From the NCBI GenBank assembly GCA_020637555.1, contig JACKKF010000004.1, positions 378,664 through 442,663 of the forward strand: 64,000 nt of DNA, written 5' to 3'. The notes below the pieces were generated by a model. It saw only the letters and a program-made list of their open reading frames with translations, was not told the DNA's origin and made no database searches. Numbering within the stretch: the first letter of the stretch is position 1; each line of letters opens with the position of its first letter. This DNA is from Rhodobacter sp. (GTDB taxonomy: Bacteria; Pseudomonadota; Alphaproteobacteria; Rhodobacterales; Rhodobacteraceae). Below, in pieces: positions 37,615 to 47,011 of this stretch. Position numbers and translations under genes: made by a program.

Positions 37615-38510
37615 GCCGCAAGCTGCACGATCACCGCGCCCGCCGCGATCATCGCCATCAGCGCGACGCGGCGCGGGCCGGTGTGTTCTCCCAGCATCAG
37701 CCAGCCGATCAGCGCCGAGAACACCGTCGATGTCTCGCGCAGAACCGCCGCCTGGCCAACCGGTCCCAGCCGCGTCGCCAGCATGATGCCGCCAAAGCTG
37801 GCAAAGGCGACGATCGCGCCGATGAACCCGCGTTTCAGCAGGTGGGCCAGATCGGCGCGCGGCATGGCGGCCAGCCGGCGCGCATTGACCACCGGCATGA
37901 ACAGGCTGTCGATGACAAAGAACCACACCAGAAAGGTGAACGGGTTTTCCGTCGCGCGGATGCCATAGGCGTCATAGGTCGTGTAAAGCGCGACCATCGC
38001 CCCGGTCGCCACCGCAAATCCCAGCGCCGGTACCAGGCGGTCGCGGCCAACCGTCAGCTTGCGCAGGTTGTAGAGCGCCAGGCCGTAGATCCCCGTCAGC
38101 AGCACGGCCACGCCAACCCATTGCCAGGCATTGAAGTGCTCGCCAAAGATCAGTCCGGCGCCCAGCACCGCGAACAGGGGGCCGGTGCCGCGAACGACGG
38201 GATAGACCACGGTATAGGCGCCGCGGGTATAGGTCATCGCCTGAAGGATCTTGTAGACCGTGTGGATCACCCAGGCGCCTGCGAAGATCAGCCACAGGTG
38301 CGGTTCGGGCCAGGGCACCAGTGTCAGCGCGACGGGCATGGCCAGCACGAAGATCACCATGTCGATGCCGGCGCGGGACAGCCAGGGGTCGTGGCGGCCT
38401 TTTTGCAGCGCACCGAAGATCGCGTGCAGCACCGCAGCCGCCAGGGCGAACCCCATGGACAGGTAAAGCCCGGTCTGCGTGCCTTCCTGCGAAATCAGCC
38501 AATTGCTCAT
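37611..38510 (-). CDS. EamA/DMT-family transporter
   Basis: 299 residues with about ten membrane helices in two EamA repeats. LYLSMGFALAAAVLHAIFGALQKGRHDP at the start and AAVLRETSTVFSALIGWLMLGEHTGPRRVALMAMIAAGAVIVQLA at the end are characteristic. Substrate unknown. It is the second DMT transporter in the window; the two are not close homologues. Confidence 0.88.
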   Translation of the reverse strand: MSNWLISQEGTQTGLYLSMGFALAAAVLHAIFGALQKGRHDPWLSRAGIDMVIFVLAMPVALTLVPWPEPHLWLIFAGAWVIHTVYKILQAMTYTRGAYTVVYPVVRGTGPLFAVLGAGLIFGEHFNAWQWVGVAVLLTGIYGLALYNLRKLTVGRDRLVPALGFAVATGAMVALYTTYDAYGIRATENPFTFLVWFFVIDSLFMPVVNARRLAAMPRADLAHLLKRGFIGAIVAFASFGGIMLATRLGPVGQAAVLRETSTVFSALIGWLMLGEHTGPRRVALMAMIAAGAVIVQLAA

Positions 38511-38595
38511 GGGGGCCTGCGGCAGCGGAGGCGGGGGGGTGCGGGCCGCGGATCCGACGCGGCCGTCCCCCGGACCATCCGGGACAAGGGGTTGG

Positions 38596-39618
38596 TCAGT
38601 CTGCGCCGGTCAGCGCGCGGGCAAAGTCCTGCGGATCAAACGGGGACAGATCGTCGATCTGTTCGCCCACGCCGATCGCGTGAATGGGCAGGCCAAATCG
38701 GTCGGCCAGCGCCACCAGCACCCCGCCGCGCGCCGTGCCGTCCAGCTTTGTCATGATCAGCCCGGTGACATCGGCCATCTGGCGGAACACCTCGACCTGG
38801 TTCAGGGCGTTCTGACCGGTCGTCGCATCCAGCACCAGAAGGGTGTTGTGCGGCGCGCTGGGGTCCTTCTTGCGGATCACGCGGACGATCTTGGCCAGTT
38901 CCTCCATCAGGTCGGCCCGGTTCTGCAGCCGCCCGGCGGTGTCGATCATCAGCAGATCGGCGCCTTCGGACTGAGCGCGGGTCAGCGCATCGAATGCCAG
39001 CGAGGCCGGGTCCGACCCTTCGGGCGCGGTCATGACCGGAACGCCGGCGCGCTGGCCCCAGACCTGAAGCTGTTCAACCGCCGCCGCGCGAAAGGTATCG
39101 CCGGCGGCGATGATGACCGATTTGCCCGCGGCACGAAACTGCGATGCCAGCTTGCCGATCGTGGTGGTCTTGCCGGCGCCGTTCACCCCTACCACCAGCA
39201 CGACCTGCGGGCGTTTGGGATAGATCGGCATCGGTCGCGCGACCGGGTCCATGATGCGGGCCACCTCGGCCGCGAGGGCGTCCTTGATCTCGACGGTGCT
39301 GACCTTCTTGCCGAAACGGGTGGCGGCGATGTTCGCGGTGACCTTGAGCGCGGTATCGACCCCGAGATCGGCCTGGACCAGCAGGTCCTCGAGGTCCTCG
39401 ATCATGGCATCGTCCATCGTGCGGCGCGGCGCGTCCGAACGCCCGGTCAGGCGCGACAGCAGGCCCGGTCTTGACGGTTCGGGCGCGGTCGTGGCGGCCG
39501 CGGGGGATTGCGAGGGGGACTGCGGTTCGGGATCGGCCGCGACCAGCGCGTCCAGCCCTTCGTCCAGCTTCGAGGACGAGCGGAACATCCGTTCCTTGAG
39601 TTTGCCGAAAAAGGACAT
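38596..39618 (-). CDS. ftsY: Signal recognition particle receptor FtsY
   Basis: Docks SRP-bound ribosomes to the membrane translocon; SRP-type GTPase. 340 residues: short acidic/proline A region (about 1-60), N domain, then the G domain with [51 protein letters not shown] and [13 protein letters not shown]. Standard for alphaproteobacteria. Confidence 0.97.
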   Translation of the reverse strand: MSFFGKLKERMFRSSSKLDEGLDALVAADPEPQSPSQSPAAATTAPEPSRPGLLSRLTGRSDAPRRTMDDAMIEDLEDLLVQADLGVDTALKVTANIAATRFGKKVSTVEIKDALAAEVARIMDPVARPMPIYPKRPQVVLVVGVNGAGKTTTIGKLASQFRAAGKSVIIAAGDTFRAAAVEQLQVWGQRAGVPVMTAPEGSDPASLAFDALTRAQSEGADLLMIDTAGRLQNRADLMEELAKIVRVIRKKDPSAPHNTLLVLDATTGQNALNQVEVFRQMADVTGLIMTKLDGTARGGVLVALADRFGLPIHAIGVGEQIDDLSPFDPQDFARALTGAD

Positions 39619-39734
39619 GGGGCCTCCGCGCCGGTTGGGCCTTTGTTTACCCCTTGCAAGTAGCCTGTGCGGGCCGTGGATGGAAGGGGCGGCAGCCTCT
39701 TCTGTGTTCGCGGGGCTTGCGGTATCCTCACGCC

Positions 39735-40766
39735 ATGCGCCTTTATGCCTTTGCCTTCGCCACGCTCCTGCCCGCCGTCCTGTTGACGGCCGGGGTGATC
39801 TGGGGCGGCGTCTGGATCTGGTTGGCGCCGCTCTCGGTCGGTGCGCTGTGGCTGGCGATGGACCCGTTCGCCGTGCTGGCCCCGGGCGGGGGGGACTTCC
39901 CGTCGGGCGACGGTCTGCTGGCGCTGACCGGGGTGCTGCAACTGGTGTTGCTGCCGGTGGCGATCTGGGCCTTGACTGGGCGGTTGCACGGCGGCGAGTG
40001 GCTGGCCGGGGTGATCGGGTTCGGCCTGTATTTCGGACAGGTCGGCAACCCGGCGGCGCATGAACTGATCCACCGCGCCGACCGACGCCTGATGCGGCTG
40101 GGGGTGGCGGTCTATGTGGCCTTTCTGTTCGGGCACCATGTCTCGGCGCATCGGCTGGTGCATCACGTCCATGTCGCCACGCCCGACGATCCCAATTCCG
40201 CCCGGCGCGGTCAGGGCTATTGGCGGTTCCTGCCGCGCGCGTGGATCGGCAGCTTCCGGGCCGGGCTGGCGGCCGAACGCGCGCTTTCGGCGCGCGCGTC
40301 AGGACGGCGGCGCAATCCCTACGCCGTGTATCTGGGCGGGGCGGCGGCGCTGATGGCCGGCACGCTGGGGGTGTTCGGGCTGGCCGGGCTTGGGGTCTAT
40401 CTGCTGCTGGCTTCGCATATCCAGGCGCAGCTTCTTCTGTCGGACTATGTGCAGCACTACGGGCTCAGGCGGGCGCGGCTGGCCGAGGGCCGGTATGAGC
40501 CGGTCGGCGCCGGCCATTCGTGGAACGCGGCCGGGTGGTATTCCTCGGCCGTGACGCTGAACGCACCGCGCCATTCGGATCACCACGCGCATCCGGCGCG
40601 GCCCTATCCCCGGCTGATCCTGCCCCAGGGCGCGCCGATGCTGCCCGCGCCCCTGCCCGCGATGGCGGTTCTGGCCCTGGTCCCGCCGCTGTGGCGGCGC
40701 GTCATGGACCCGCGCCTGGCATCGCTGGGCGCGGATCGGGCCGCGGGACGACTCGCGGCAACGTGA
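39735..40766 (+). CDS. AlkB-like alkane 1-monooxygenase
   Basis: 343 residues, membrane-embedded non-haem di-iron protein. The three histidine boxes are present: His109-ELI-His113, His134-His146 (HHVSAHRLVHHVH), and His280-SD-HH-A-His286, with the AlkB signature NPAAHELIHR. About six hydrophobic helices. Relatives hydroxylate medium-chain alkanes or related hydrocarbons. No rubredoxin or rubredoxin reductase lies nearby, so the electron donor must be elsewhere. Divergent from ftsY. Confidence 0.88.
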   Translation: MRLYAFAFATLLPAVLLTAGVIWGGVWIWLAPLSVGALWLAMDPFAVLAPGGGDFPSGDGLLALTGVLQLVLLPVAIWALTGRLHGGEWLAGVIGFGLYFGQVGNPAAHELIHRADRRLMRLGVAVYVAFLFGHHVSAHRLVHHVHVATPDDPNSARRGQGYWRFLPRAWIGSFRAGLAAERALSARASGRRRNPYAVYLGGAAALMAGTLGVFGLAGLGVYLLLASHIQAQLLLSDYVQHYGLRRARLAEGRYEPVGAGHSWNAAGWYSSAVTLNAPRHSDHHAHPARPYPRLILPQGAPMLPAPLPAMAVLALVPPLWRRVMDPRLASLGADRAAGRLAAT

Positions 40767-40873
40767 CGCCCGGGCGGCTGGCCCCGTGGCGCGTGCTCTG
40801 GCACAGTGGCGCATGACGCGATCGACGGGCGCAACCCGGCTGACGCGGACCGGAACGCTTACTGGAGGTGCCG

Positions 40874-41323
40874 ATGCGATCCATCCCCCTCGCCGCGCTG
40901 GTGCTTGCCGTTGCGCTGCCTGCCCTCGCGCAGGAGCAATCCAAACCGGACACGGCGCCCCAGGCCACGCCCTCGGCCCCGGCCATGACGGCCGACGAGT
41001 TCGACGCCTACACCCTGGGCCGCACCCTGAGCTATGCGTTCCAGGGCACGCCTTACGGTGTCGAACAATACCTGCCGGACCGCCATGTGCGCTGGGCCTT
41101 CAACGGTGACGACTGCCAGGACGGCACCTGGTACGAACGCAACGGCAACATCTGCTTTGTCTACGAGAACGCACCCGGCAACGAACAGTGCTGGCGCTTC
41201 TACCGCTCTGGCGACGGGATGCGCGGCGTGTTCCAGGGACCCGACGGCCCCGGCACCGAATTGTACGAGGTGCAGCAGAACGACCGGCCGATGGCCTGCC
41301 TGGGCCCGGGGGTGGGCGTCTGA
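40874..41323 (+). CDS. Hypothetical secreted protein
   Basis: 149 residues with signal peptide MRSIPLAALVLAVALPALAQ. The mature part has a short proline-rich stretch, then a domain with FNGDDCQDGTWYERNGNICFVYENAPGNEQCWRF containing three cysteines in a spacing that suggests disulfides. ATG 40874 is supported by TGGAGG five bases upstream. No family assigned. Confidence 0.75.
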   Translation: MRSIPLAALVLAVALPALAQEQSKPDTAPQATPSAPAMTADEFDAYTLGRTLSYAFQGTPYGVEQYLPDRHVRWAFNGDDCQDGTWYERNGNICFVYENAPGNEQCWRFYRSGDGMRGVFQGPDGPGTELYEVQQNDRPMACLGPGVGV

Positions 41324-41347
41324 ACGGTGGGCCCCTGACGGGGGGCG

Positions 41348-42352
41348 TCAGCCCCCGGTCACCGCAACCACCGCCAGGCAATCGCCGATCTGGATCAGCC
41401 CCGGGAAATGCCGCGCGGCCAGCACACCGCCGCGCTGGGCGCGGATGATGTCAGGCGCGGCGCCGCTGCGATCGGCGGCCCAGATGCGCGCCAGGGGATC
41501 GCCGGGCGCCACGGTTTCCCCCAGATCGACCATCGGTTCATAGAGGCCCGCTGCCGGGGCAACGTGATAGCAATCGTCGTCCGGCATATCCAGCATGACG
41601 CTGTCGCCCCCCTCGACCGTGCCGGCCAGAATGCCGGCATGGATCAGCACGTTCCTGAGCCCCCGACGCGCGATCCGCGCGGATCGCGCGGTCAGGCTGC
41701 CGCCGCCGCCCAGTTCGGTGGTGACGAACACCTTGCCCTGCTGTTCGACGGCGGTGTCATACATGCCGACGGCGTCGATTTCGCGCAGCATCAGCGTATA
41801 GGGGGCGTTGAACGCCTGCGCCGCGGCAACGCAGGCCGCCTGCTGGCCGGCGTCGTCCAGGTAGTGCGCGCAGGCGAAGGGCAGGAAATCCAGCGTCTTG
41901 CCGCCCGAGTGGAAATCGACCACCAGATCCGCCATGGGCACCAGCACGCCCTGGAAATAATGCGCGATCTTCTGCGTGACGCTGCCGTCGGGTGCGCCCG
42001 GAAAGGCACGGTTCAGGTTGACCGAGTCGAGCGGCGATACCCGCGTGCCCGCCCGAAAGGCCGGAAAGTTCATGTAGGGCACGATGATGACGCGGCCTGC
42101 GATGTCCTCGGGCTGCAGATCGTGCGCCAGCGCCTGCAGGGCAACGGGGCCTTCGTATTCGTCGCCATGGTTCGCGCCGGTCAGCAGGGCGGTCGGCCCG
42201 GTGCCGTTCACGATCACCGTCAGCGGGATCATCACGGCGCCCCAGGCACTGTCGTTGCGCGAATAGGGCAGCTTGAGAAACCCGTGATGCTTGCCGGGGC
42301 GATCCAGCGGGATCGTGGGGCGGATCGGGTTGGCGGGGATGCTGGTGTTCAT
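41348..42352 (-). CDS. Succinylglutamate desuccinylase/aspartoacylase family, DoeB-like
   Basis: 334 residues, zinc carboxypeptidase-like fold. [18 protein letters not shown] carries the first zinc ligands and [18 protein letters not shown] the third; [10 protein letters not shown] binds substrate. The sequence resembles DoeB, which deacetylates N-alpha-acetyl-2,4-diaminobutyrate in ectoine breakdown. The ectoine hydrolase DoeA and the uptake genes are not nearby, so ectoine catabolism is only a possibility. ATG 42352 has GAGAGG upstream. Divergent from a class III aminotransferase. Confidence 0.82.
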   Translation of the reverse strand: MNTSIPANPIRPTIPLDRPGKHHGFLKLPYSRNDSAWGAVMIPLTVIVNGTGPTALLTGANHGDEYEGPVALQALAHDLQPEDIAGRVIIVPYMNFPAFRAGTRVSPLDSVNLNRAFPGAPDGSVTQKIAHYFQGVLVPMADLVVDFHSGGKTLDFLPFACAHYLDDAGQQAACVAAAQAFNAPYTLMLREIDAVGMYDTAVEQQGKVFVTTELGGGGSLTARSARIARRGLRNVLIHAGILAGTVEGGDSVMLDMPDDDCYHVAPAAGLYEPMVDLGETVAPGDPLARIWAADRSGAAPDIIRAQRGGVLAARHFPGLIQIGDCLAVVAVTGG

Positions 42353-42458
42353 GGGGACCTCTCGTTGTGGCCACTCTAGCCCCGGAAAAATGCCCGAGGC
42401 CAGAGGGTTTCCCCGGTGGGCCACCTGCGATAGCGTTCGCCCGCAACAGGAGGGTATC

Positions 42459-43829
42459 ATGCTGACCAATGACCAACTCGCGCAATGGGACCGCGAGAGC
42501 TTCTTTCACCCCTCGACCCATCTGGCGCAGTTCGCGCGTGGCGAGGCGCCGCAGCGAATCGTCACCGGCGGCGAGGGTGTGTATATCACCGACCGCGAGG
42601 GCAACCGCCTGCTCGACGCCTTTGCCGGGCTTTACTGCGTGAACGTGGGCTACGGTCGCACGCAGATTTCGGATGCCATCGCGAAACAGGCGCACGAGCT
42701 GGCCTATTACCATGCCTATGTCGGCCACGGCACCGAGGCGTCCATCACGCTGTCGAAGATGATCATGGACCGCGCGCCCGAGGGGATGGCCCGGGTCTAT
42801 TTCGGTCTGGGCGGGTCCGACGCGAACGAGACGAACATCAAGCTGGTCTGGTATTACAACAATATCCGCGGGCTGCCGCAGAAGAAGAAGATCATCTCGC
42901 GGTGGCGGGGCTATCACGGGTCGGGGCTGATGTCGGGGTCGCTGACCGGGCTGGAGCTGTTTCACAGGAAATTCGACCTGCCGCTGGATCAGGTCCTGCA
43001 CACCGAGGCCCCCTATTTCTATCGCCGCCCCGATCCCGGCATGACCGAGGCCGATTTCACGGCCTTCCTGCTGCGCGAGCTGGAGGCGCTGATCGAACGC
43101 GAGGGGCCGGACACGATCGCGGCCTTCATCGGTGAGCCGGTTCTGGGAACGGGCGGCATCGTGCCGCCGCCCGCCGGCTACTGGCAGGGCGTGCAGGACA
43201 TCCTGAACCGCCACGACATCCTGCTGATCGTGGACGAGGTGATCACCGGCTTCGGCCGGCTTGGCAGCATGTTCGGCTCGGCGCATTACGGGCTGAAACC
43301 CGATCTCATCACCATCGCCAAGGGCCTGACCTCGGCCTATGCGCCGTTGTCGGGGTCGATCGTCGGGCAGCGGATGTGGGATGTGCTGTGCCAGGGCACG
43401 GACGAGAACGGCCCCATCGGGCATGGCTGGACCTATTCCGCGCATCCGATCGGTGCGGCGGCCGGCGTGGCGAACCTGACGCTGATCGACGAGCTGGGGC
43501 TGGTGGACAACGCGGGCCGGACCGGCGCCTATCTGCGCGACGCCATGGCGGCGGCGCTGGGCGGTCACGCCCATGTCGGAGAGGTGCGCGGCGAGGGGAT
43601 GATGGTCGCGGTCGAGCTGACCTCGGACAAGGGCGCGCGCGGGGCCTTTTCGCCGGTGGGATCGGTGGCGCCCAGGGTCGTGTCGGAAATGCTGAAACGC
43701 GGCGTGATCGCCCGGGCGATGCCCCAGGCGGATCTGATCGGGTTTGCGCCCCCCTTGTGCCTGTCTCGGGACGAGGCGGATCAGATCGTCAAGGTGACGG
43801 TCGAGGCGGTGACGGCCGTTCTGGGGTGA
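42459..43829 (+). CDS. Class III (omega) aminotransferase
   Basis: 456 residues, PLP-dependent. [75 protein letters not shown] and the PLP lysine in [17 protein letters not shown] are all present. The family covers omega-amino-acid:pyruvate, taurine, 4-aminobutyrate and diaminobutyrate transaminases. Its placement divergent from a DoeB-like deacylase suggests a diamine or diaminobutyrate substrate, but that is inference. ATG 42459 follows CAGGAGG. Confidence 0.88.
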   Translation: MLTNDQLAQWDRESFFHPSTHLAQFARGEAPQRIVTGGEGVYITDREGNRLLDAFAGLYCVNVGYGRTQISDAIAKQAHELAYYHAYVGHGTEASITLSKMIMDRAPEGMARVYFGLGGSDANETNIKLVWYYNNIRGLPQKKKIISRWRGYHGSGLMSGSLTGLELFHRKFDLPLDQVLHTEAPYFYRRPDPGMTEADFTAFLLRELEALIEREGPDTIAAFIGEPVLGTGGIVPPPAGYWQGVQDILNRHDILLIVDEVITGFGRLGSMFGSAHYGLKPDLITIAKGLTSAYAPLSGSIVGQRMWDVLCQGTDENGPIGHGWTYSAHPIGAAAGVANLTLIDELGLVDNAGRTGAYLRDAMAAALGGHAHVGEVRGEGMMVAVELTSDKGARGAFSPVGSVAPRVVSEMLKRGVIARAMPQADLIGFAPPLCLSRDEADQIVKVTVEAVTAVLG

Positions 43830-43856
43830 CGGTCGTTCCGGCGTGACGGAGGCGGT

Positions 43857-43935
43857 GGGGGCTGCCGCCCCCACACCCCCGCTTCAAGGGGGGCACGCCC
43901 CCCTTGAAAATCCCCGTGCGTATTTCGGACAAGAT
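43857..43935 (+). repeat. Intergenic hairpin repeat family A, copy A3
   Basis: GC-rich lead, perfect 11-bp stem 43883-43893 with 43898-43908 and loop CACG, then GTGCGTATTTCGGACAAGAT (43916-43935). Nearly identical to A2. It lies in the convergent gap between the aminotransferase and the DoxX gene. Confidence 0.85.
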
Positions 43936-43943
43936 GAGGGTGC

Positions 43944-44396
43944 CTACCGGTCAAGTCCCAGGAGCCGGTCGAGCGAGATCCGCCCCGGTCCGCGCGCAAT
44001 GACGGTCAGCAGGCTGGCTGCCCAGAGCCCATGCGTGACCCAGGCTTCGGGAAACACGAAGATCTCGATCACCGCGGTCATGACCAGAAGTCCAGCGGCG
44101 GCGAAGCGGCTGGCAAGACCCAGGATCAGCAGCACGGACAGGGTGTGTTCCGCCGTGGTGGCCAGAACCGCGGCCACGTCTGACGGGATCAGGGGCAGGG
44201 CGTAGACCTCGCGGAACAGATACCAGGTCGACTCCTTGATGGTGAACAGACCTTCGACCTTGGTGCGGGCGGACTGCCAGAACACGAGTGCGACGAACAC
44301 CCGCGCGGCCAGCTGCACAAGGTCGCCCGGCAGAAGCCGGCCGATCGTGGCGTTCAGGCTGCGCAGGCGGGTTCCGAGGCTGACGGTGGCGGTCAT
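43944..44396 (-). CDS. DoxX family membrane protein
   Basis: 150 residues with four hydrophobic helices. [19 protein letters not shown] and [27 protein letters not shown] fit the DoxX/SURF4 family. It is the last gene of the bufferin-type operon, 1 base after bufC. DoxX proteins often accompany DUF692/DUF2063 genes, probably for membrane electron transfer; the exact role is unknown. Confidence 0.88.
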   Translation of the reverse strand: MTATVSLGTRLRSLNATIGRLLPGDLVQLAARVFVALVFWQSARTKVEGLFTIKESTWYLFREVYALPLIPSDVAAVLATTAEHTLSVLLILGLASRFAAAGLLVMTAVIEIFVFPEAWVTHGLWAASLLTVIARGPGRISLDRLLGLDR

Positions 44397-44397
44397 G

Positions 44398-45114
44398 TCA
44401 TGCTCCTATGGCGGCGATCAGCTGGTGGCGGAACAGCAGCGCCAGCAGCGGTGTGGGGTCGGTGCCCCGGGCCGCCACCCCCAGCGGCGCCCCGGAGGCA
44501 AGCCTGTCCAGGCAGGCATGCGCGCCCGGGTCGAGGGGTTCGACGACCACGGAAAAACCCGGGGTGCGTGCGATGAGCGCGTATTCCGGCCCGCCGGGCA
44601 GCGGACCATCGGGGGCACCGGGCTGGTTGCGCTGCCAGATCGACAGAGCGGGCCAGCGGCTGGACCAGGACCGGACGGACGGGGCCAGGGCAAGCCGCAG
44701 CGACGACGGGTCGGCGACGGCCAGGGCGGCCGGGTCGGCGCAAACGGCGTCGGCGGCGTGATAGGCGCGGCCGCGTGCCCATTCCAGCCGCGCCACATCG
44801 GCAAGATAGGGCAGGTGCGCGACCGGGGGAAATCCGTCAAGAAAGGCCGCGAACGCCGCGCCCCAGTCCAGCAGGACCGGCGATTGCGGCGGGTGCGCGG
44901 CGGCAAAGACACGCGCTGTCTGCGCGAAGAACGCGGCGCCCAGAAGCGTCTCGATCACCGGGAACCGCGCGGCGAGGGCCCGTGTCAGCCCGTGCTGGAC
45001 ATTGTTGCGATAGACCGCGAACCGGCGCGGGTCCAGGCCCCCGGGCGGCCGGGGTTGCCAGAGGGCCGCGTGAAAATCGGCCTGCCGGGCGGCATGGTCA
45101 TTGGGCGGGGACAT
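44398..45114 (-). CDS. bufC: DUF2063 protein, BufC-type partner of the MNIO enzyme
   Basis: 238 residues. [28 protein letters not shown] at the start and the following helical region are the DUF2063 DNA-binding-like domain, now known as the partner subunit that delivers the precursor peptide to MNIO enzymes. It overlaps bufB by 17 bases. Its position between bufB and doxX fits bufferin synthesis. Confidence 0.88.
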   Translation of the reverse strand: MSPPNDHAARQADFHAALWQPRPPGGLDPRRFAVYRNNVQHGLTRALAARFPVIETLLGAAFFAQTARVFAAAHPPQSPVLLDWGAAFAAFLDGFPPVAHLPYLADVARLEWARGRAYHAADAVCADPAALAVADPSSLRLALAPSVRSWSSRWPALSIWQRNQPGAPDGPLPGGPEYALIARTPGFSVVVEPLDPGAHACLDRLASGAPLGVAARGTDPTPLLALLFRHQLIAAIGA

Positions 45115-45940
45115 GGCGGGTCTCGTCGATCAGGGTTGCGGCGCGCTGGGCCTCGGCGCGCAGGACGGGCCATTCGGGGACGTCGTTGTCCCATTCGATC
45201 AGTGTGGGCAGGGGGCCGGTTCGGGCCAGGACGTCGGCGAACAGGGACCAGACCGGATCCGCGACCGGGCGCGCGTGGCTGTCGATCAGCAGGCGATCGT
45301 CCGCGGTTCCGTCGACCTCGTGACCGGCAAGATGAATTTCGCCGACCGGATCGAGCGGAAATTCGGCCAGATAGTCGAGCGGATCGAAACGGTGGTTCAT
45401 CGCGCTGACAAAGACGTTGTTCACATCGAGCAACAGACCGCAGCCGGTGCGCCGGGCAATCTGGCGCAGAAAGTCCGTCTCGCTCCAGGTGCTTTCGGCA
45501 AAGGTCAGATAGGTCGCCGGGTTTTCCAGCAGCATCCGCATGCCCAGCGTGTCCTGCACCTGGTCGACATGGTCGCAGATCGTGGCAAGTGTCTGGTCGG
45601 TATAGGGCAGGGGCAGAAGATCGTTCAACCAGGCCGCCCCGTGCGAGGACCAGGCCAGGTGTTCCGAGAAGCTCTCGGGCCGGTGGCGGGCGAGCAGGCC
45701 CTGCAACCGCGCGAGATGGTCGCGGTCCAGCGGTTGCGCGCCACCGATGGACAGGCCGACCCCGTGGACAGACAGCGCGTGGTCGGCGTGCAGCCGGTCC
45801 AGCATCGCGTGCGGCGCGCCGCCCGCGCCCATGTAGTTCTCGGCGTGGACCTCGATGAAACCCACCGGGCCGGGGTCTTGCAGGATCTGGGTGAAATGCG
45901 CGGGCTTGAAGCCGATTCCGGCGCGGGCGGGCAGGGGCAT
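45098..45940 (-). CDS. bufB: DUF692 multinuclear non-haem iron oxidase, BufB type
   Basis: 280 residues, TIM barrel of the MNIO family that oxidises cysteines in RiPP precursors (the same fold as MbnB). [40 protein letters not shown] (His59), [49 protein letters not shown] and LIEWDND supply the expected His/Glu/Asp/Asn iron ligands. Second gene of the operon, 54 bases after the precursor. Confidence 0.93.
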   Translation of the reverse strand: MPLPARAGIGFKPAHFTQILQDPGPVGFIEVHAENYMGAGGAPHAMLDRLHADHALSVHGVGLSIGGAQPLDRDHLARLQGLLARHRPESFSEHLAWSSHGAAWLNDLLPLPYTDQTLATICDHVDQVQDTLGMRMLLENPATYLTFAESTWSETDFLRQIARRTGCGLLLDVNNVFVSAMNHRFDPLDYLAEFPLDPVGEIHLAGHEVDGTADDRLLIDSHARPVADPVWSLFADVLARTGPLPTLIEWDNDVPEWPVLRAEAQRAATLIDETRHVPAQ

Positions 45941-45994
45941 GGCGGATCCTCGGGCAGGGTGCGGGCGGGCCGAAAGGGCCCGCCCGGTCGGGGG

Positions 45995-46297
45995 TCACGC
46001 GGGCAGGTCGCGGTCCAGCGGTTCGAGCGAGCCCATGCGCGCATGACCCATCGAGTCGGCGGGCAGTTCGATCGAGGTGCAGGTGCCGGTGGGCACCGCT
46101 TTCCAGGCGTTGCCCTGATAGTCGATGGTCGAGGTGCCCGCGCATGTGGTGCCGGGGCCGGCCGCGCAATCGTTCTGGCCAGCCATCGACACGCCGTAGC
46201 AATGCTCCATCGCCATGTCATCGGCCTGGGCGGCGCCGGCGGCCATGGTCAGTGCGGCCGCGATGGAGGCTGCGAGGATCGGGGTGGTCTTGGTCAT
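45995..46297 (-). CDS. bufA: Bufferin precursor peptide (DUF2282 family)
   Basis: 100 residues: signal peptide [25 protein letters not shown] (cleavage near residue 25), then a core with four cysteines at 33, 44, 52 and 73 in the DUF2282 pattern [31 protein letters not shown] and VPTGTC. Bufferins are exported copper-binding RiPPs whose cysteines are oxidised by the adjacent MNIO enzyme with its partner. AGGAG precedes ATG 46297. First gene of the operon, with a candidate ECF promoter at 46345-46371. Confidence 0.92.
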   Translation of the reverse strand: MTKTTPILAASIAAALTMAAGAAQADDMAMEHCYGVSMAGQNDCAAGPGTTCAGTSTIDYQGNAWKAVPTGTCTSIELPADSMGHARMGSLEPLDRDLPA

Positions 46298-46344
46298 CTG
46301 AAAGTCTCCTGTTGAGGGCCGCCTCGATGCGGACCTGCCGGGCA

Positions 46345-46371
46345 TGACGGCGCCACGGCGCGGTTCGTTAC
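46345..46371 (-). promoter_or_regulatory. Candidate ECF-sigma promoter for the bufferin operon
   Basis: On the minus strand GTAAC (46371-46367), 17 nt, CGTCA (46349-46345), about 50 bases before the bufA start. The same arrangement occurs on the plus strand before the sigma factor gene at 46429-46455. Confidence 0.65.
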
Positions 46372-46428
46372 GCGCTTCACGCAGCCGTGACATCCCCGCG
46401 ATTTTCAGTGAAATTGCCGACATCCGGT

Positions 46429-46455
46429 GTAACAAGAGCCGCGTTTCGCCCGTAT
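46429..46455 (+). promoter_or_regulatory. Candidate ECF-sigma promoter for sigF-nrsF (autoregulation)
   Basis: GTAAC (46429-46433), 17 nt, CGTAT (46451-46455). It matches the promoter on the opposite strand before bufA in -35 sequence, spacing and first three bases of the -10. It lies only 10 bases before the GTG start of the sigma gene, leaving almost no leader. Confidence 0.65.
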
Positions 46456-46465
46456 CGGAGCCCAA

Positions 46466-47011
46466 GTGACGAGTCGCGAGGAAAACTGGGAGGACCTGAT
46501 GCGCGCCGCAAATCGCGGCGATCAACGGGCCTATGCCGTTCTCCTCGGGGCCATTGCGCCGGTGGTGCGCGGCATCGTGCGCGCACGGGGCGCTGCCTTG
46601 GGGAACGAACACTGTGAAGACATCGTGCAGGACGTGCTGCTGACGATCCACCTGAAACGGCAGACCTGGCGCGAGGAAGCACCGCTCAGGCCCTGGATCT
46701 ATGCGATCACCCGGCACAAGGTGATCGACGCCTTTCGCGCGCGCGGAAACCGCGTGGACCTGCCGGTCGAGGATTTCGCCGAGATCCTGCCCGCGCCCGC
46801 GACCGAGGACCCGATCGCGGCGCGGGACATGGCGCGCGTGATCGACCAGCTGGAGCCGCGCGCGGCGCAGATCGTGCGCGCTATCGGGATCGACGGCGAG
46901 ACCACCGCCGAGACGGGCGCGCGTCTGGGCATGACCGAAGGCGCGGTGCGCGTCGCCCTGCATCGGGCGCTGAAGCGTCTGGCGCAATTGCGAGAGAGGA
47001 TGATCGAATGA
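46466..47011 (+). CDS. sigF: ECF RNA polymerase sigma factor (SigF/NrsF-controlled type)
   Basis: 181 residues. Region 2 includes [19 protein letters not shown] and the promoter-melting stretch [19 protein letters not shown]; region 4 is [32 protein letters not shown]. The GTG at 46466 gives the N-terminus [15 protein letters not shown] typical of this group; an ATG at 46499 has a better ribosome site (TGGGAGGA) and would remove 11 residues. Next gene is an NrsF anti-sigma overlapping by 4 bases. In Caulobacter the SigF-NrsF pair controls bufferin genes under metal stress. Confidence 0.9.
   Translation: MTSREENWEDLMRAANRGDQRAYAVLLGAIAPVVRGIVRARGAALGNEHCEDIVQDVLLTIHLKRQTWREEAPLRPWIYAITRHKVIDAFRARGNRVDLPVEDFAEILPAPATEDPIAARDMARVIDQLEPRAAQIVRAIGIDGETTAETGARLGMTEGAVRVALHRALKRLAQLRERMIE

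Noticed and set aside
41335..41351. Hairpin CTGACG-GGGGG-CGTCAG as a terminator
   Set aside because: It overlaps the stop codon of the DoeB-like gene, has only a 6-bp stem and no T run on either strand.
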